From Phaeosaccion multiseriatum (taxonomy: Eukaryota; Ochrophyta, other classes), in contig OZ218956.1 of the NCBI GenBank assembly GCA_965112735.1, positions 1,426,001 through 1,490,000 of the forward strand: 64,000 bases of DNA, given 5' to 3'. Shown one piece after another: positions 22,726-33,980 of this stretch; position 1 is the first letter of the stretch, and every line of letters starts with the position of its first letter. Under the pieces are notes generated by a model. That model did not search any database and had not been told where the DNA came from. It saw only the letters and a list, made by a program, of their open reading frames with translations. The position numbers and the translations under genes were made by a program.

Positions 22726-24801
22726 TGTGTGTGTGTGTGTGTATGGTGGGCGTGGCAAGCACGATGGAGAGTCGAACAGTAACGTGGAACGCAAGGCCCC
22801 CATGAGAGGCCTGGAGCCGTACAAGAGCGTAGTGAAACACGTGCTGTGCGTGGCTGGGCTCCATCTCTTTTATAAAGGTAAGCACTATTCGCCCCCCCCC
22901 CCCCTGCTGCCCGACGGCTCACGTACTCACCCGCTTTGAACTTGCTAAAGCTGCCGGGCCGCTGCTGCGTGGTCCTACCTAGCGTGGGCTTTACCCCGGC
23001 CCCTCCTTCCCCCGTCCCTCGTCCTCTCAGCTTCCGTGCCGCCCTACCCGTCACGCCAGCTATGGAAGCCCTGCCGGCGCGAGCTTTGGCTGCAAAGGCG
23101 TTCATGGCCCGAATGCCAAGAATCTGCTTCTTGACGACGTTCCTCAGTCGGCGACGACTGGCCAGCGACCCCGTGAGCTCCAGAAAAGGCATGTCTTTGG
23201 TGTTGGCAAAGGGTTGGATGGGGGCGCCAGTAACCGGGTCTTTGCTCTCCATCAGTGCTAAGAACGCTCCCTGATCAACGTGCACCTATGGGGGGAAAGG
23301 GGTGTGAGATTTGGTTCCGACCAATGTCCATTGGCAGCGCGCATGTACGTACACACACATACACACAGAGGGAGAGAGAGAATCATAGGGAGAGAGATGG
23401 AACACCGCGGAATGTCTGCCCCACCTGCATGATTTGCTTCATGCTCATGAAATCCCCATTGGTGAGTTTGACTCTGCGAGATGCGCAGGCCTCCCAGAAC
23501 TTGACACCGAGAATCCGCTGCTGCATGAGCTGCTGCAGCATGAAGGCCGGGTACAGAAGGGCGTTGTGCGTCTTGCAAAAGTCTCGGAACTTATCGATGG
23601 TGATGCTCACGCTCATATCTCCTCCTCTCAGCTGGTCCATCACCATGAGCGCCTGTTTGTTCACGTCAAGGTCTTTCCCGTACACCTGAGAGAGAGGGAG
23701 AGGGAGAGGGAAGGAGAGAGTAGGAGAGAGAAGAGAAACAGGGAGGGAGAGAGTAAAAGTGAGCGAGAGAGAGGAAGAGGAAGTGAGCGAGAGAGAAAGA
23801 GAGAGGGAGTGAGAGAGGATTGAAGGAGGAGACGACATAAGCATGAGAGGGTCCTCAGAAAGAGTAAGGCTCGTATGATGCGGTAGGTGGCGGTGGGCGA
23901 CATGCCAACGAACATCCGCCGACTGCACCTGCCCACAACACCCACCCACTCACTCACTCACTCACTCACCTCTCTAAGCATGAGCTCGATCTCCCCCACC
24001 TCAATGCTCCCCGAGGCATCATTGTCGTAGAGGTCGAAGGCGAAGAGCGTCAAGGATGCTTGAGACAGAGTGCAGTAGTTCCACTGCAGGGAGGGGTTGC
24101 GCGGAGGGGGAGGCGGGAGGGGGGTCACTACTAGTAGAGGACATGCGAACAGATATTCACAATCAGCGTCAAAGTCACGGCCACGAGCCTCTTAAGAGAA
24201 GGGCTGTGTACTGCCACTTGTATGCACATGTACGCGTACACACTCACCAGGGACAGGACGAACTCCTTAAAGTCAATGCTTCCGGAGCCGTCCTCGTCGA
24301 AGATGCGAAAGATTCTTTTGGTGAACTTTGTCTGCTTCAGTTCCATGTACTCAAAGAGCTCCCACGTACATATCTCACCTTTGGGTGAGGGGAGAGAGAA
24401 CACAGACACAGACAGGGAGAGAGCAGACGGCCGGACGACTCAGTTGAGGGAGAGGCAGACAGCAACGAGCACAGCAACTGCACGGCAGAGGGGGAATTAG
24501 AAGGACTCTGTACCATTCAAGTCCTACATGACTCACCCGATCCGTCGTTGTCGATCTCGCTGTATGCCTCCCAGAACTTTTCCACTTCATCTGGAGAGAG
24601 CTGCAGGGCATCAAACTCTCTGGAGAGGCAGCGGACGAAAGCATGGACAAGTGGCTGTGTGGTGAGAAAGCTACACTAGAAGCAGCGACATACGTTCAAA
24701 GGCGACGCGATCGGGACTGCAACTCACCGCTTGTGCGCTCGGATGTTGATATTGGCATCGTAGATCGTGCGCTTTCTGAAGACGCTGCCCGACTGCCCCA
24801 T
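22224..24801 (-). CDS. EF-hand calcium-binding protein, calcineurin B-like, N-myristoylation signal
   Basis: Seven exons: 24801-24728, 24619-24537, 24378-24248, 24083-23970, 23685-23425, 23285-22931 and 22627-22224. They join in frame to 473 aa. The start MGQSGSVF fits an N-myristoylation site (Gly2, Ser6). Three canonical EF loops follow: DNDGSGEICTWE, DEDGSGSIDFKE and DNDASGSIEVGE, with the CNB-like order of loops separated by FAFDLYD. The next exon carries a helical region (FMLQQLMQQRILGVKFWEAC). The last third is basic and low complexity with a poly-Gly run from a TCC array. The likely role is a membrane-tethered calcium sensor. The last exon may be longer, because a strong donor (CAG GTAAGAG) sits just before the stop. 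A small possible gene ends only 68 bp upstream. Confidence 0.8.
22309..22383 (-). repeat. (TCC)n tract coding poly-Gly
   Basis: About 25 perfect TCC units on the plus strand, read as GGA codons in the last exon of the EF-hand gene. Confidence 0.9.
22672..22743 (-). repeat. (GT)n intronic tract
   Basis: Near-perfect GT dinucleotide run on the plus strand (CA on the coding strand) in the last intron of the EF-hand gene. Confidence 0.9.
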
Positions 24802-24869
24802 ATCGTATCAATGTCACCGGCGGGGGAGACCAAGCCCCATCTCACAAAGAGGCCCGTCCGAGCTTGGCC

Positions 24870-25617
24870 TCACCCTTCAGCTTCCTCTCTCCGTGCTGCT
24901 ACTGCTGCTGCTGGTACTGCGGCTGCATACGCTTTCTCTTCCATGATAAATACATGTCGGTTGAGCTCCGTTCCGTGTCTGCTTGGCAAAATCTTGCAGC
25001 CAACTCTCGGCCCTTTCCGGCGCTAGAACGATAAGCAGCCACAGCTCAGAGAGGGGGTGGAGAAGGGAGCAGAGGAAAGGAGAGAGAGAGCGAGAGAGCG
25101 AGAGAGAGAGAGAGCGAGAGAGAGAGAGAGAACGAGAGAGAACGAGAGATACGACAAGGCGAGGGGGAATTAATGAAGTGACGGGCCGATCGATCTGAAA
25201 CGCCATAAAAGTTTCACCTTGATGTCCAGCACCTCCTGCAAAAAACCCATAAACCATAAACCACGATATAATTACAACACACACGCAGGAGACGCAGAGG
25301 AGAGACGCCATAGGGAGAGGAAGGGGCACAACAGGATCAACCGGAAGGGGGGCAGGAGCACGTGCATGAGAAGAAGCAACCACAGTAGCAGGAGCCGCAA
25401 GGAGGGGACAAGAGCCACAGGAGAACTGGTATCGGGTGGAAGTCGCAGGCGAGTTTTGGGAGGCTGAAAGGCGGGGAATAATGAACCAAGAACGTACACA
25501 GCCCCCAAAGGGCTCAGCTGGTCTCAAGGAAAAGGACAGGACTCAAGGAAAGGGATGGAGCACCCCCCAGCCTCCCGCTCCCACCTCAACTTCAACATCG
25601 GCAACAAGGGACGACAT
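24870..25617 (-). CDS. Possible small 67-aa protein in three exons
   Basis: Model: exons 25617-25585 (11 codons), 25235-25218 (6 codons) and 25022-24870. All joins are phase 0 with good sites (GTTGAG then GTGGGA; TTTTTTGCAG; ATCAAG then GTGAAAC; TTCTAG). The product starts MSSLVADVEVEEVLDIKRRK and contains CKILPSRHGTELNRHVFIME, then an Ala-rich tail. No family recognised. Its stop lies 68 bp before the EF-hand ATG. Using a donor at 24873 and an acceptor at 24776 instead, it would fuse in frame to the EF-hand protein, replacing its myristoylated start. Plus-strand ORFs overlap here (25219-25467, 25436-25675), so coding status is uncertain. Confidence 0.4.
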
Positions 25618-25968
25618 GGACAGGCCTCGGCAGTTATCCGCCGACCTCAACCAGCTGCTGTCGTGGACGGGATGAGGCAAGAGATTGGCTGGGTCAGAAG
25701 ACACGGGCGAAGTGAGGTAACCGGACCATGTACATAGCACAAGAGGGCTTGGGGGAGAGAGAGGCATGTTGGAGCCGCCGCGACACGGCTGAGAAGCCAG
25801 GGCTGGCTAACTACAACGACAAGACTAGACTAGAGTAGAAGGTTACAACGAATGGAGTTTTGTTCATACCATACTATTGTTTTTTTTGGAACGCAGTGAG
25901 TTTATTTTTTCGGGGGGGGGGGGGTGGAGGGGAGTGTCGCAGCTGATATCCGCAGCTACCGCGTGTGC

Positions 25969-28900
25969 TCAGTTCTCCTCCTCCGAGGAGTCGTCTCCTG
26001 CCGGATAGACCACCTTCCTCGCCGCCAGCGTGGCCCCGAGTACAGCCAGCTCCTCGGAGTGCAAGGGGATGATGAGCCCCTGCTGCGGACGGAAGACACG
26101 CTTCGCAAGGGCCTGGGGAAGGGGAGGGGGGGGGGGGAGAGCAAGACAAACCACAGAACAACAACAAGGGGGGGTGCAAACGATTTGAGATTCGGCGGCT
26201 ATGGAGTGGGTCTGAGTAACCACAGCATATATGGCTCTGCACAACGCCAGAAAGACGCCCCCTTCCTTCCTTCCTTCCTTCCTTCCTTCCTTCCTTCCCC
26301 TTCTCTAAGGACGCCCCCCCCGGTCTCTCCAACCCCCGCTACACACCCACACCCACACACCCACACCCACACCCACCCATCTCCTCACCTGCACGGCCGG
26401 CACTCGAGAGCCGCCCCCAACGAGCAACACGCCATCGAGCTTGTCCACCGACACCCCTGCCCTCACCAGGGCCTCCTCACAGGGCCCGGCCACTCTCTGC
26501 AGCATGGGGTCCATTTGCTGCTCGAGTTGTGCCCGACTCAGGGTGGTCTCGAGGTGCTTGGGGCCGGTCATGTCTGCTGTGATGAAGGGGATGTTGACGG
26601 CAGTGGACGCCTGCTTTGAGAGGTCCATCTGCGGGTAGGGTGGGGGGGCGGGTGGGTGTGAGGGGGGGAGGAGATGGAGGTGAGGGAGGGGAGGGGAGAG
26701 AGGAAATAGGGGGGCAGGGTTAGGATCAGCTATAGTTTCGTCGTACCCCGCGGAGGTGTGCGGGGGGGGGGGAGTAAGAAGCGCACGGAGGAAGAGATGG
26801 GAGAGAGGAAGGGACGAAGGATACAGGGACGGACTGGAGGGGCAGTGGGGAGGGAAAGATGTGGCACCGTCATGCCATACTTTCGGGCAGGCACCCTGCG
26901 TCCTGCCTGCTGTCCACACCCCTACTTCGACCGATGTACGACGGGGGGGCATCTTGGAGAGAGAGCGGAGAGGGTGAGGTGACCGACCAATCACCGACTA
27001 ACAGTCCGAAGTGACCAACTACCAACCAACCAACCAACAAACCAACCAACCAGTCCCACCCAACCAACTAACCAATCACCAGACCAACCTTGGCCGCCTC
27101 TGCTGCCTCGTAAAGCCGTGGGAGCGCCATCTGGTCTTGGAGGAGAGAGTTTGCCCCTACATTGGCCTTGAGGAAGTCTCTGTCCATCACCTTCACCAAC
27201 TCGTCCTGCACGCACGCACGCACGCACACACGCGCGCAGTGAGCGATTGTGCAGCGCATTGTTCATGAGAGGACGAGAGAGAGGGAGGAGAACGAGAGTA
27301 GTATGTATGTGTGTTCGTGTGAGAGGAAGAGAGGAGGAGGAAGGGAGAGAGTGTGTGTGAGACTCTTCCCTCACTACCCACATGCACTCACGCACTCATA
27401 CACCCACCACCCACCTCAAGTAAGTCTCCTCCGGCCTTGGCGGTCCAATCATTCCCTACCACACGGACCCCTCCTTCACCAGCGTCCACGATGCTGACAG
27501 ATGTGGCCCTCCCTCCCATGTCCACCACCGCAAAGAGGCCACCCTGCAGTGCAAGTAAACAAGGGGCCATCGAGCGCAGTCATGTGTGAGGCCGAGAGAA
27601 GGAAGGAAGGAGGAAGGAAGGAAGAAAGGAAGGAAGCAAGGAAGGAAGGAAGGAAGCAAGGAAGGAAGGAAGGGAGGAAGCAAGCAAGCAAGGAAGGAAG
27701 GAAGGAAGGAAGGAAGGAAGGAAGGAAGCAAGGAGAGGAGAGGAGAGGTCAGTGAGGAGCGAGCGCAGTCACGCATGAGGCATAGGCAAGAAAGGAAGGA
27801 GAAGAGGAGGAGCGGGAATGTCTGTCGGTCAGCGTGCCCCAGCCTCAGCAGGTGTGTGCTACCTGCACCAACACCTCCGATTAGTCAGCAGGTCTCAATG
27901 AGGTGTGCGCTCTGCCCAATCTTTTCCTTCCATCTCTCACCTTGGCTGGCAGCGAGCCTGTCTCCATGGCGGCACTGACCGCAGCGGCGGCGGTGTCGAG
28001 CACCCCCAGCACCACCAAGCCGGCGCTCAGAGCAGTGGTCTCGTATAGAGAGCGTTGTTGCTCTGTAAAGTACTCGGGCACAGTCAGCATTGTCGCTCCT
28101 CTAGACCCCACCTAACATTGGGCAAGAGCAAAAGAGAAGGGAAGGGAAGGGAAGAGTGACGAAACGGAAGAAGGGGGGGCAACACACACACACACACACA
28201 CACTGAGAGCGAGAGAGAAAGACAGAGAAGGAGTCTGGGAGAAAGAGTAAGGAGAAAGAGAATAGAATGTGAGGAACACCAAATTTGAGCCCACAGAGAG
28301 CCGCAAAGTCTGGTCTGGGCCAAAGCCCAACCCTCCACCTCTACCTTAAAGATGGCGAGGTCCATCATATGCTTGAGCATGGCTGCGGTGACCTCCTCTG
28401 GCATGATGGTGCCCCCCCCTCCCTCGGCCCCTGCCGCTACCCAGTCCGCCTGAATGGCCGCCAAGCCCTCCTCAGACGCCTTAATACCGTACTTGACAGA
28501 GCTGTGAGACGGTAGAGAGGGAGAGAGAGGGAGAGAGAGAGGGCCCCGGGGAATGACGTTGTCATTGATGAGGAGGAAGGCTTACGACGTTCCGCGTACA
28601 TATCGCGTTTGCTCCTCCTGCTGAACACCCGCCCCGCTCCATCCTTCCCCTCTCCTTTTCCTTACCTGGCTATGTCCTGCACCGTAGGGGAATCGAACTC
28701 GGCCCCGAGCAGTCCCTGAGTGCTGTAGAGGGTGCCGGCGGGGTGTGTCCAGCGATTGGCCCTCGCCAATTGCCCGACGAGGGTGTCTTGGCCGCTTTGG
28801 TAGTACACCGCCGCAGGTGTCCAGCGCATGCCCTCTCTGCGCAAGCAAACAAAAGAATCAACAAGCGTGTCATGCCGCGCATGCGTTGGGTGCGTGAGTG

Positions 28901-30045
28901 CGTAGTTCTTCTTGTCTAGTCTACGTTGCGACTTCTCGACGTGGGGTTCTGAAAAGATGGAAAAATCGGGCGAAAATGAGCAAAAAGACGCCCCTTCATA
29001 TTGTGTAGCAGCCTCCTTCACTCCCACAGGGCTAGCACGCCAAGAGAACAAAGAGTCACACAATACCATCGGACTTGGTCGGCACAGGGCATAAACACGT
29101 TAAAAAAAGACGTATTAATGAGCCTCTTCGGCCCGCAGGCGTGGAGACAAGAACAATTCATGAACAATTCATACCCACACACACGCGCACGCACACACGC
29201 ACCTGTTCTCTACAATCTCTGGACCTTTCTCGAGCCCGTCCGCAAAGGCCAGACGCATGCTTGTGGTGCCAATGTCCAGTCCAATGGCCGGCCCCAGGTG
29301 CCCTACCCCACCAGCACTAGCTCCTCCCCCGGCCCCGTCTGTCGCACTGCCCCTTCCCTTCTTCCTCTCCTCATCTTCTAATTCTTTCATTCGCCTTCCT
29401 GGGAAGCAGCAGCAAAAATATCGACAGAGGCGTTGGGGGGCTGCGTTCGCGGCCAGAGCTCAGCTCTCACGGCAAAAACAATCCTGACTCCTGTACCATC
29501 CAAAGTACTTCCCATCACCCAGCGCTACCTTTTCCGACTTCTACGTACCGACTCTGAGCAGGTAGCGGATGCCGGAGGCCGCCAAGGCGACCCCGATTGC
29601 GCCCACTATGATGGGAACAACCTCTCTCTTGGGGGATGCGTGGAAGTGCGAGCACTGTCCATTTCGGCACGTCATCACCACCTACTGGCGAAGAGTAGGT
29701 CAGGCGAGAGCAGATGTGTGAACGTGAAGACGGCTTCTGTCCGCCAAACGCTCCGCCTCTCTGAAGAACCCGCACCATCTTCTCCCCTCTCCAAGAAGAG
29801 TCAACTCCGGAATCAATCGCAGCAGCAGCTGCAGCAGCAGCAGTAGCAGGAGAAGTAGAAGAAGCAGCAGTTGCCAAAGACGTATCCTCTCCTCTTACCG
29901 TGCTGTCTTGCTTGCTCTTTCTGCTCCGCCTTCGCATGGCCTGCGCTGCCGCAAGTGTGGTGGGCACCTCCACTCCCCCCGTCGCAGCGGCCTGCCGAAG
30001 TGTAGCTGAAGCCGCCGACAGCAGCGGCCGCATCAGCACCACCAT
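25969..30045 (-). CDS. HSP70-type ATPase domain protein with N-terminal membrane anchor
   Basis: Ten exons: 30045-29776, 29681-29549, 29398-29203, 28836-28666, 28501-28345, 28111-27941, 27543-27415, 27205-27089, 26628-26389 and 26112-25969. Joined they give 575 aa. Residues 1-90 are basic and Ala/Ser-rich; a hydrophobic segment (VVPIIVGAIGVALAASG) lies near residue 120. An HSP70 nucleotide-binding domain follows: IGLDIGTTSMRLAF (phosphate 1), TVPEYFTEQQR, FAVVDMGGRATSVSIV (phosphate 2), FITADMTGPKHL and VLLVGGGSRVPAVQ (adenosine). It ends soon after the NBD with DDSSEEEN, so the substrate-binding domain is absent, as in the HSPA13/STCH type. The location could be ER or mitochondrial membrane. 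Several NBD residues are divergent, so ATPase activity is not certain. Head-to-head with ERCC1. Confidence 0.85.
27595..27750. repeat. (GGAA)n intronic tract
   Basis: GGAA/GCAA tetranucleotide repeat on the plus strand within an intron of the HSP70-type gene. Shorter TTCC and CA runs lie in its other introns (26263-26297, 26341-26377, 28182-28203). Confidence 0.85.
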
Positions 30046-30296
30046 TTCGAGACTTCTCCCACACCTTTTTGCTTTATTTATGGCCACGATGATGACACAC
30101 ACCACACACACCAACCCTGTGAATCTCGACCTTCGGCATGTGGTGATACGCGGAGGAAGCCCGAAGCCCCGAAGCCTCGGTTTTGGGAAGGGGATGAATA
30201 AAAGAGGAGAAGCCGTTCCCCCACCCGTGCCGCGGGAGCGACTTGTCGATCCTTTTGTTCTCCTCCTCTTATGAAAATCGGAGGACTCAATTAAGC
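30046..30296. promoter_or_regulatory. Compact divergent promoter, HSP70-type gene and ERCC1
   Basis: Only 251 bp separate the two outward start codons. The stretch is mixed sequence with TTTATTTATGG near 30072 and GAATAAAAGAGG near 30195. No motif is assigned with confidence. Confidence 0.4.
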
Positions 30297-30410
30297 ATGG
30301 CATCCACGTCTTCCGGAGGTAGGGGTGGGGAAGGTGAGGGGGGAGGTGGCTTCAGCAGCAACCGGGCAGGAGGCAAGCGACGACCGGTGTATCTGGACGA
30401 AGACCTTCCG

Positions 30411-30449
<39 letters not shown>

Positions 30450-32540
30450 GGAGGAAGCGGCACCAGGTACAAGGAAGGTGTGATACTCGTGCGGAAGACC
30501 CAGAAAGCGAGCATGACCCTGAAGGAGGTGAAGAACGTGCCCTACGAGTTTGCCGAGGGGCTCGTGCCGGACTATCTGCTCGGGGACAATGCCGTCATAT
30601 ATATCGAGACCAGCTACCACCAAAGGGACCAGAACTATGTCGTCAGACGACTTAAGGAGGTTGGAAAGGTGAGAAGAGAGATGGACAGGTGCGCGGGGAG
30701 GGGAGAGCAGCTCCTTATGCCCCCCCCCTCCCGTTCTATGCCCATTTCGTGGAACCGCCTATCTTCGTCTCTCTGGCCCCGCGCCATTTTCTTCCCCCGG
30801 CTTGCCAACTGAATGACTGACTTTCGCCACCCAACCACCCACCCCCCCCCCCCGCTCCGCTCTACAGGCACATCGGCTGAGGATCCTCCTGTGCGTGGTG
30901 CGCCAAAACTACGACAGCGAGCCTCTGCTGCAGTCCCTCAACGAGCTCGCGCTGCTTCACGACTTCGTGCTCCTCCTCGCTTGGTCACACGCAGAGGCTG
31001 CGCGCTACCTAGAGACCTTCAAGATTTACGAGAACAAGAGGTACACACAGGCACCTGCATGTACCCCATGCACCCAATCAGATGTGACCCAGCCGGTGAC
31101 GGCATTCAGCAGCAGCAGCGATATGGGGAACTTTCGGATCGTGGGCTCTCTCGCAGTAGTCGCTTGCCCTCTCTTGCCACTGCTCCGTCTCTCTCGTCTC
31201 TGACCTGCTGATGTTTCTCCTCCTGCTGCTTCTCCTGCTACTGCTCCTGCTCCTGCTCTTACTATGGCTACGGCTACTGCTCCTCACTCCCGCTACCATC
31301 CGCCGCCTACCACAAAACGGAACCAAACCAACCAACCAACCAACCAATCAACCAATTCAGCGCGTCCCTCATCCAGGGAAAGACAGAGGATGACTATATG
31401 TGGCGGCTTACCAAGGCCTTGGCTGCCGTTCCCAGCGTAAACAAAACCGATGCACAGACCCTGTCCTCCAACTTTGGCTCATTCAAGGCGCTCTGTCAAG
31501 CCACGACGGAGGAGCTGGCGCTGTGCCCCGGGGTGGGGGAGAGGAAAGTGCTGCGCTTGAGGGAGGCCTTTCACGTGCCCTTCGCGGGGGTGTTTCCCGG
31601 GGGGGCTGCTACTGCTGCTGCTGTTGGGCCCTTGTCAAAGGGGGTCCCAGGGGGAACAGGGAAAGGGAAGGGCAAGGGCAAGGGCAAGGGCAAGGGCAAG
31701 GAAGGAGAAGAGGGGGAAGAGGCAAGAAGCAGTGTTGGAAAACGGCAGAGCGTGAAGACGAACGCCACAAAGAGAGGGAGCAAGAAGGGCCAAGGGTTGG
31801 GCGCGGAAGCAGCGGCAATGGCAGCAGCAGAGGCCGTTGTCGACGAGGCAGACGAAGTTGCTGCCGCTATACAAGCAGTGGAGGAGGAGGAGCGAAGAAG
31901 TAGCGGCGGCACCAGCAGTGCAGATGACTTTGAGGATAGCGACGACAATATGCGAAGGAAGAAGCAACGGCAACGGAAGAAGCAACAGGAGGAAAAGAAG
32001 CAGAAGCAGCAGCAGCAGCAGAAGAAGAAGAAGAAGAAGAAGAAGAGACAGGAGCAGGCGCCGCCATCACCGCTGCGAGGCCGCGAGGACGGAAGAGAGA
32101 GCAGCACGACTTCCATCAGCAGTGGTAGTACGCTGCCAGCCTCTTCGATCTCAGAGGGGCAGCCGAGCCTGGAGAATTGGCTGCAAAGGTGGCTGGAGAA
32201 GGGTCGCGCTTTACCTTCCCTGGTGGAGACCTTCCCTCAGTGGGAGACGAATTTGGCTTACGTGGTGGAGCAGCAGGGGGCGGACGTCGAGGCGGCTCTA
32301 GACGCCGTGAAGGAGCAAATGAGGGAAATCGAAGTGGAGATGCAGCAGCAGCAGGAAGAGGAGGAGGAAGATCAGGAGGATAGGGATGGGGGACGTGATG
32401 GAGTTGAGCAGGAGAGCAAGGACGGCAAGCAGGGCGGGGAGAGGCGGCGCCAAAGGGACAAGCTGGTGGGTATGCGCTTCCTGGCGGACTTTATGCAAGC
32501 CTTGCTGGCGCAGCACTTGGTGGTACAGCAGCCGCCATGA
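30297..32540 (+). CDS. ERCC1: ERCC1/Rad10 DNA excision repair protein with long C-terminal extension
   Basis: Three exons (30297-30668, 30868-31040, 31361-32540) join to 574 aa. Residues about 60-185 match the ERCC1 central domain: EGVILVRKTQKASMTLKEVK, NVPYEFAEGLVPDYLLGDNA, then VLLLAWSHAEAARYLETFK. The tandem HhH domain follows: AVPSVNKTDAQTLSSNFGSF and LALCPGVGERKVLRLREAF. ERCC1 pairs with XPF to cut 5' of lesions in nucleotide excision repair and crosslink repair. It is catalytically inactive itself. Human ERCC1 is about 300 aa; this one adds some 290 residues of Lys/Glu/Gln-rich sequence with a short folded-looking stretch (PSLENWLQRWLEKGRALPSL). A poly-Gln run lies near the N terminus. 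Confidence 0.93.
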
Positions 32541-33279
32541 GCAGCAGACATGAGCCACCCCAAACAAGGTACCGCAGACGAGGCCCGCATACCGCACGAA
32601 GTCATCAGAGCAAACACACATCAGACGGACCTCTCCTCGGGAGGCAAAGCTGGGGCAGCTGAGCTACGCCGGGCTGTCCGGTGGAGCTGCTTCATTGGCT
32701 TGAGGACCCTCGCCCGGCGTTGTCGCCCACATCCACTCAGGCCCTGTCCTGCCCTGCCCCGAAGGTGAGCCATGGTTTGTGTTTCCTCTCTCGCAAGGAA
32801 TCGGCGGCCCACGTTGGGGCATCATCGCACACACGGCTCTTCCTTGTGAAGGCGAGCGGCATCGAAGGCATTGTGCTCATTGGTTTCTCCCACTTTCCCG
32901 ACCGAAATCGTCTTCCACCCCCCAGTGTGTGGTACTCGGAAGAAGGAGCAAACGAGGAGCAGACCGAGCCCTCCTGTTGTAGGTCCAGCGGTTCATCTCC
33001 CACATGAGTTCGGACCCGAACAAGGCCCAAAGAGGCGATGGCCCAGAGCCCTGCCGTGACTATTGCAGGAAGATGCTTCACAGAGTTCGCGAGCCTCGGT
33101 ATGGGCACCTAAGCAGGACGAGGAGCGAGCAGCCAAGGGGGGCCAGGGGGGGTGAGAGGAGGAGGAGGACATGGAGGAGAAGGCGAAAGAGCATGGAGAG
33201 GGAGGGGGAGCTGGCCCTGCATGGCCCTCTGAGCAGGAAGGCCATTGAGAGCAAAGAGAAGCAGCCGCAGCAGCCGTAG
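32541..33279. other. Intergenic region with unassigned open frames
   Basis: Open stretches occur on both strands, for example a plus frame containing TRLFLVKASGIEGIVLIGFS near 32830. None has clear splice context or a recognised family. Confidence 0.4.
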
Positions 33280-33600
33280 CAGCCGCAGCAGCAGCAGCAG
33301 CACCACCACCACCACGAGGAGAAGGAGAAGCCGGAGCAGAAGAAGCAGACCCCCTCCTCCCATGCGGGTATCCAGGAGATCGAGGACAGCCGCGCCACGA
33401 AGAAGGCGAGGGAGGTGAAGGAGAGGGCCGAGCGGGCCGAGACGGAGGAGAAGGAGCGGGTGGACAGCATCCTGCGGGAGATTCTCATGGACCCGGCCAT
33501 GCAACAGGTGCTGCAGGAGTGCGGCGACCCCGCCCCGGCTGCAGTGCTACATGCGGCAGCGCCCCGACGGCGGGGTTGAAGCAGCTGCAGTCAAAATGGA
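33280..33600 (+). pseudogene. Remnant of an STI1-domain (Hip/Sti1-like) gene
   Basis: One plus frame encodes a charged helix (SRATKKARE, ERAERAETEEKERVD) followed by ILREILMDPAMQQVLQECGD, which resembles the DP-rich STI1 motif of Hsp70/Hsp90 co-chaperones. The motif continues as RLQCYMRQRP only in the next frame, one base on, in a C-run at about 33528. Upstream, the same frame meets a TAG at about 33277. So the copy is frameshifted and truncated, or the assembly has an error in the C-run. STI1 identity is by motif only. Confidence 0.45.
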
Positions 33601-33619
33601 ATTGAGATTTGCATTGAAA

Positions 33620-33980
33620 TTGAACACGTGCTGTACTATCTACTGTACTGGCAGTCTAAGTGTCACAGTCTTACGGAAATGACATGCCCCCTCTCCTCTA
33701 TGCTCCTCGCCTCCCCGAATCGCCGCTATATCTATTGCACGCTACCCACCCCTCTCCGAACGGACGTCGCATACCCCGCTCGCCTCCTCTCCTCCGGCCG
33801 GCGCTCACGCCTCCCTTCTACGGCTTAAAGCCCCCCCAATTTGAGAAACACTGACCAAAAAAAGTGCAAATGCTTCAACGTACAGGCGCTGCAAAACAAA
33901 GAAAATAGATCGAAAATAACAGCACTAATTGAAACTCAAACCTTGTGCGGAACCCTCCCTCATCTTCTCCCGCCCCTCAC
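33620..33980. other. Intergenic, 3' of the cadherin-like gene
   Basis: Contains an AT-rich stretch at 33840-33930 likely near the 3' end of the minus-strand gene. No gene seen. Confidence 0.5.
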
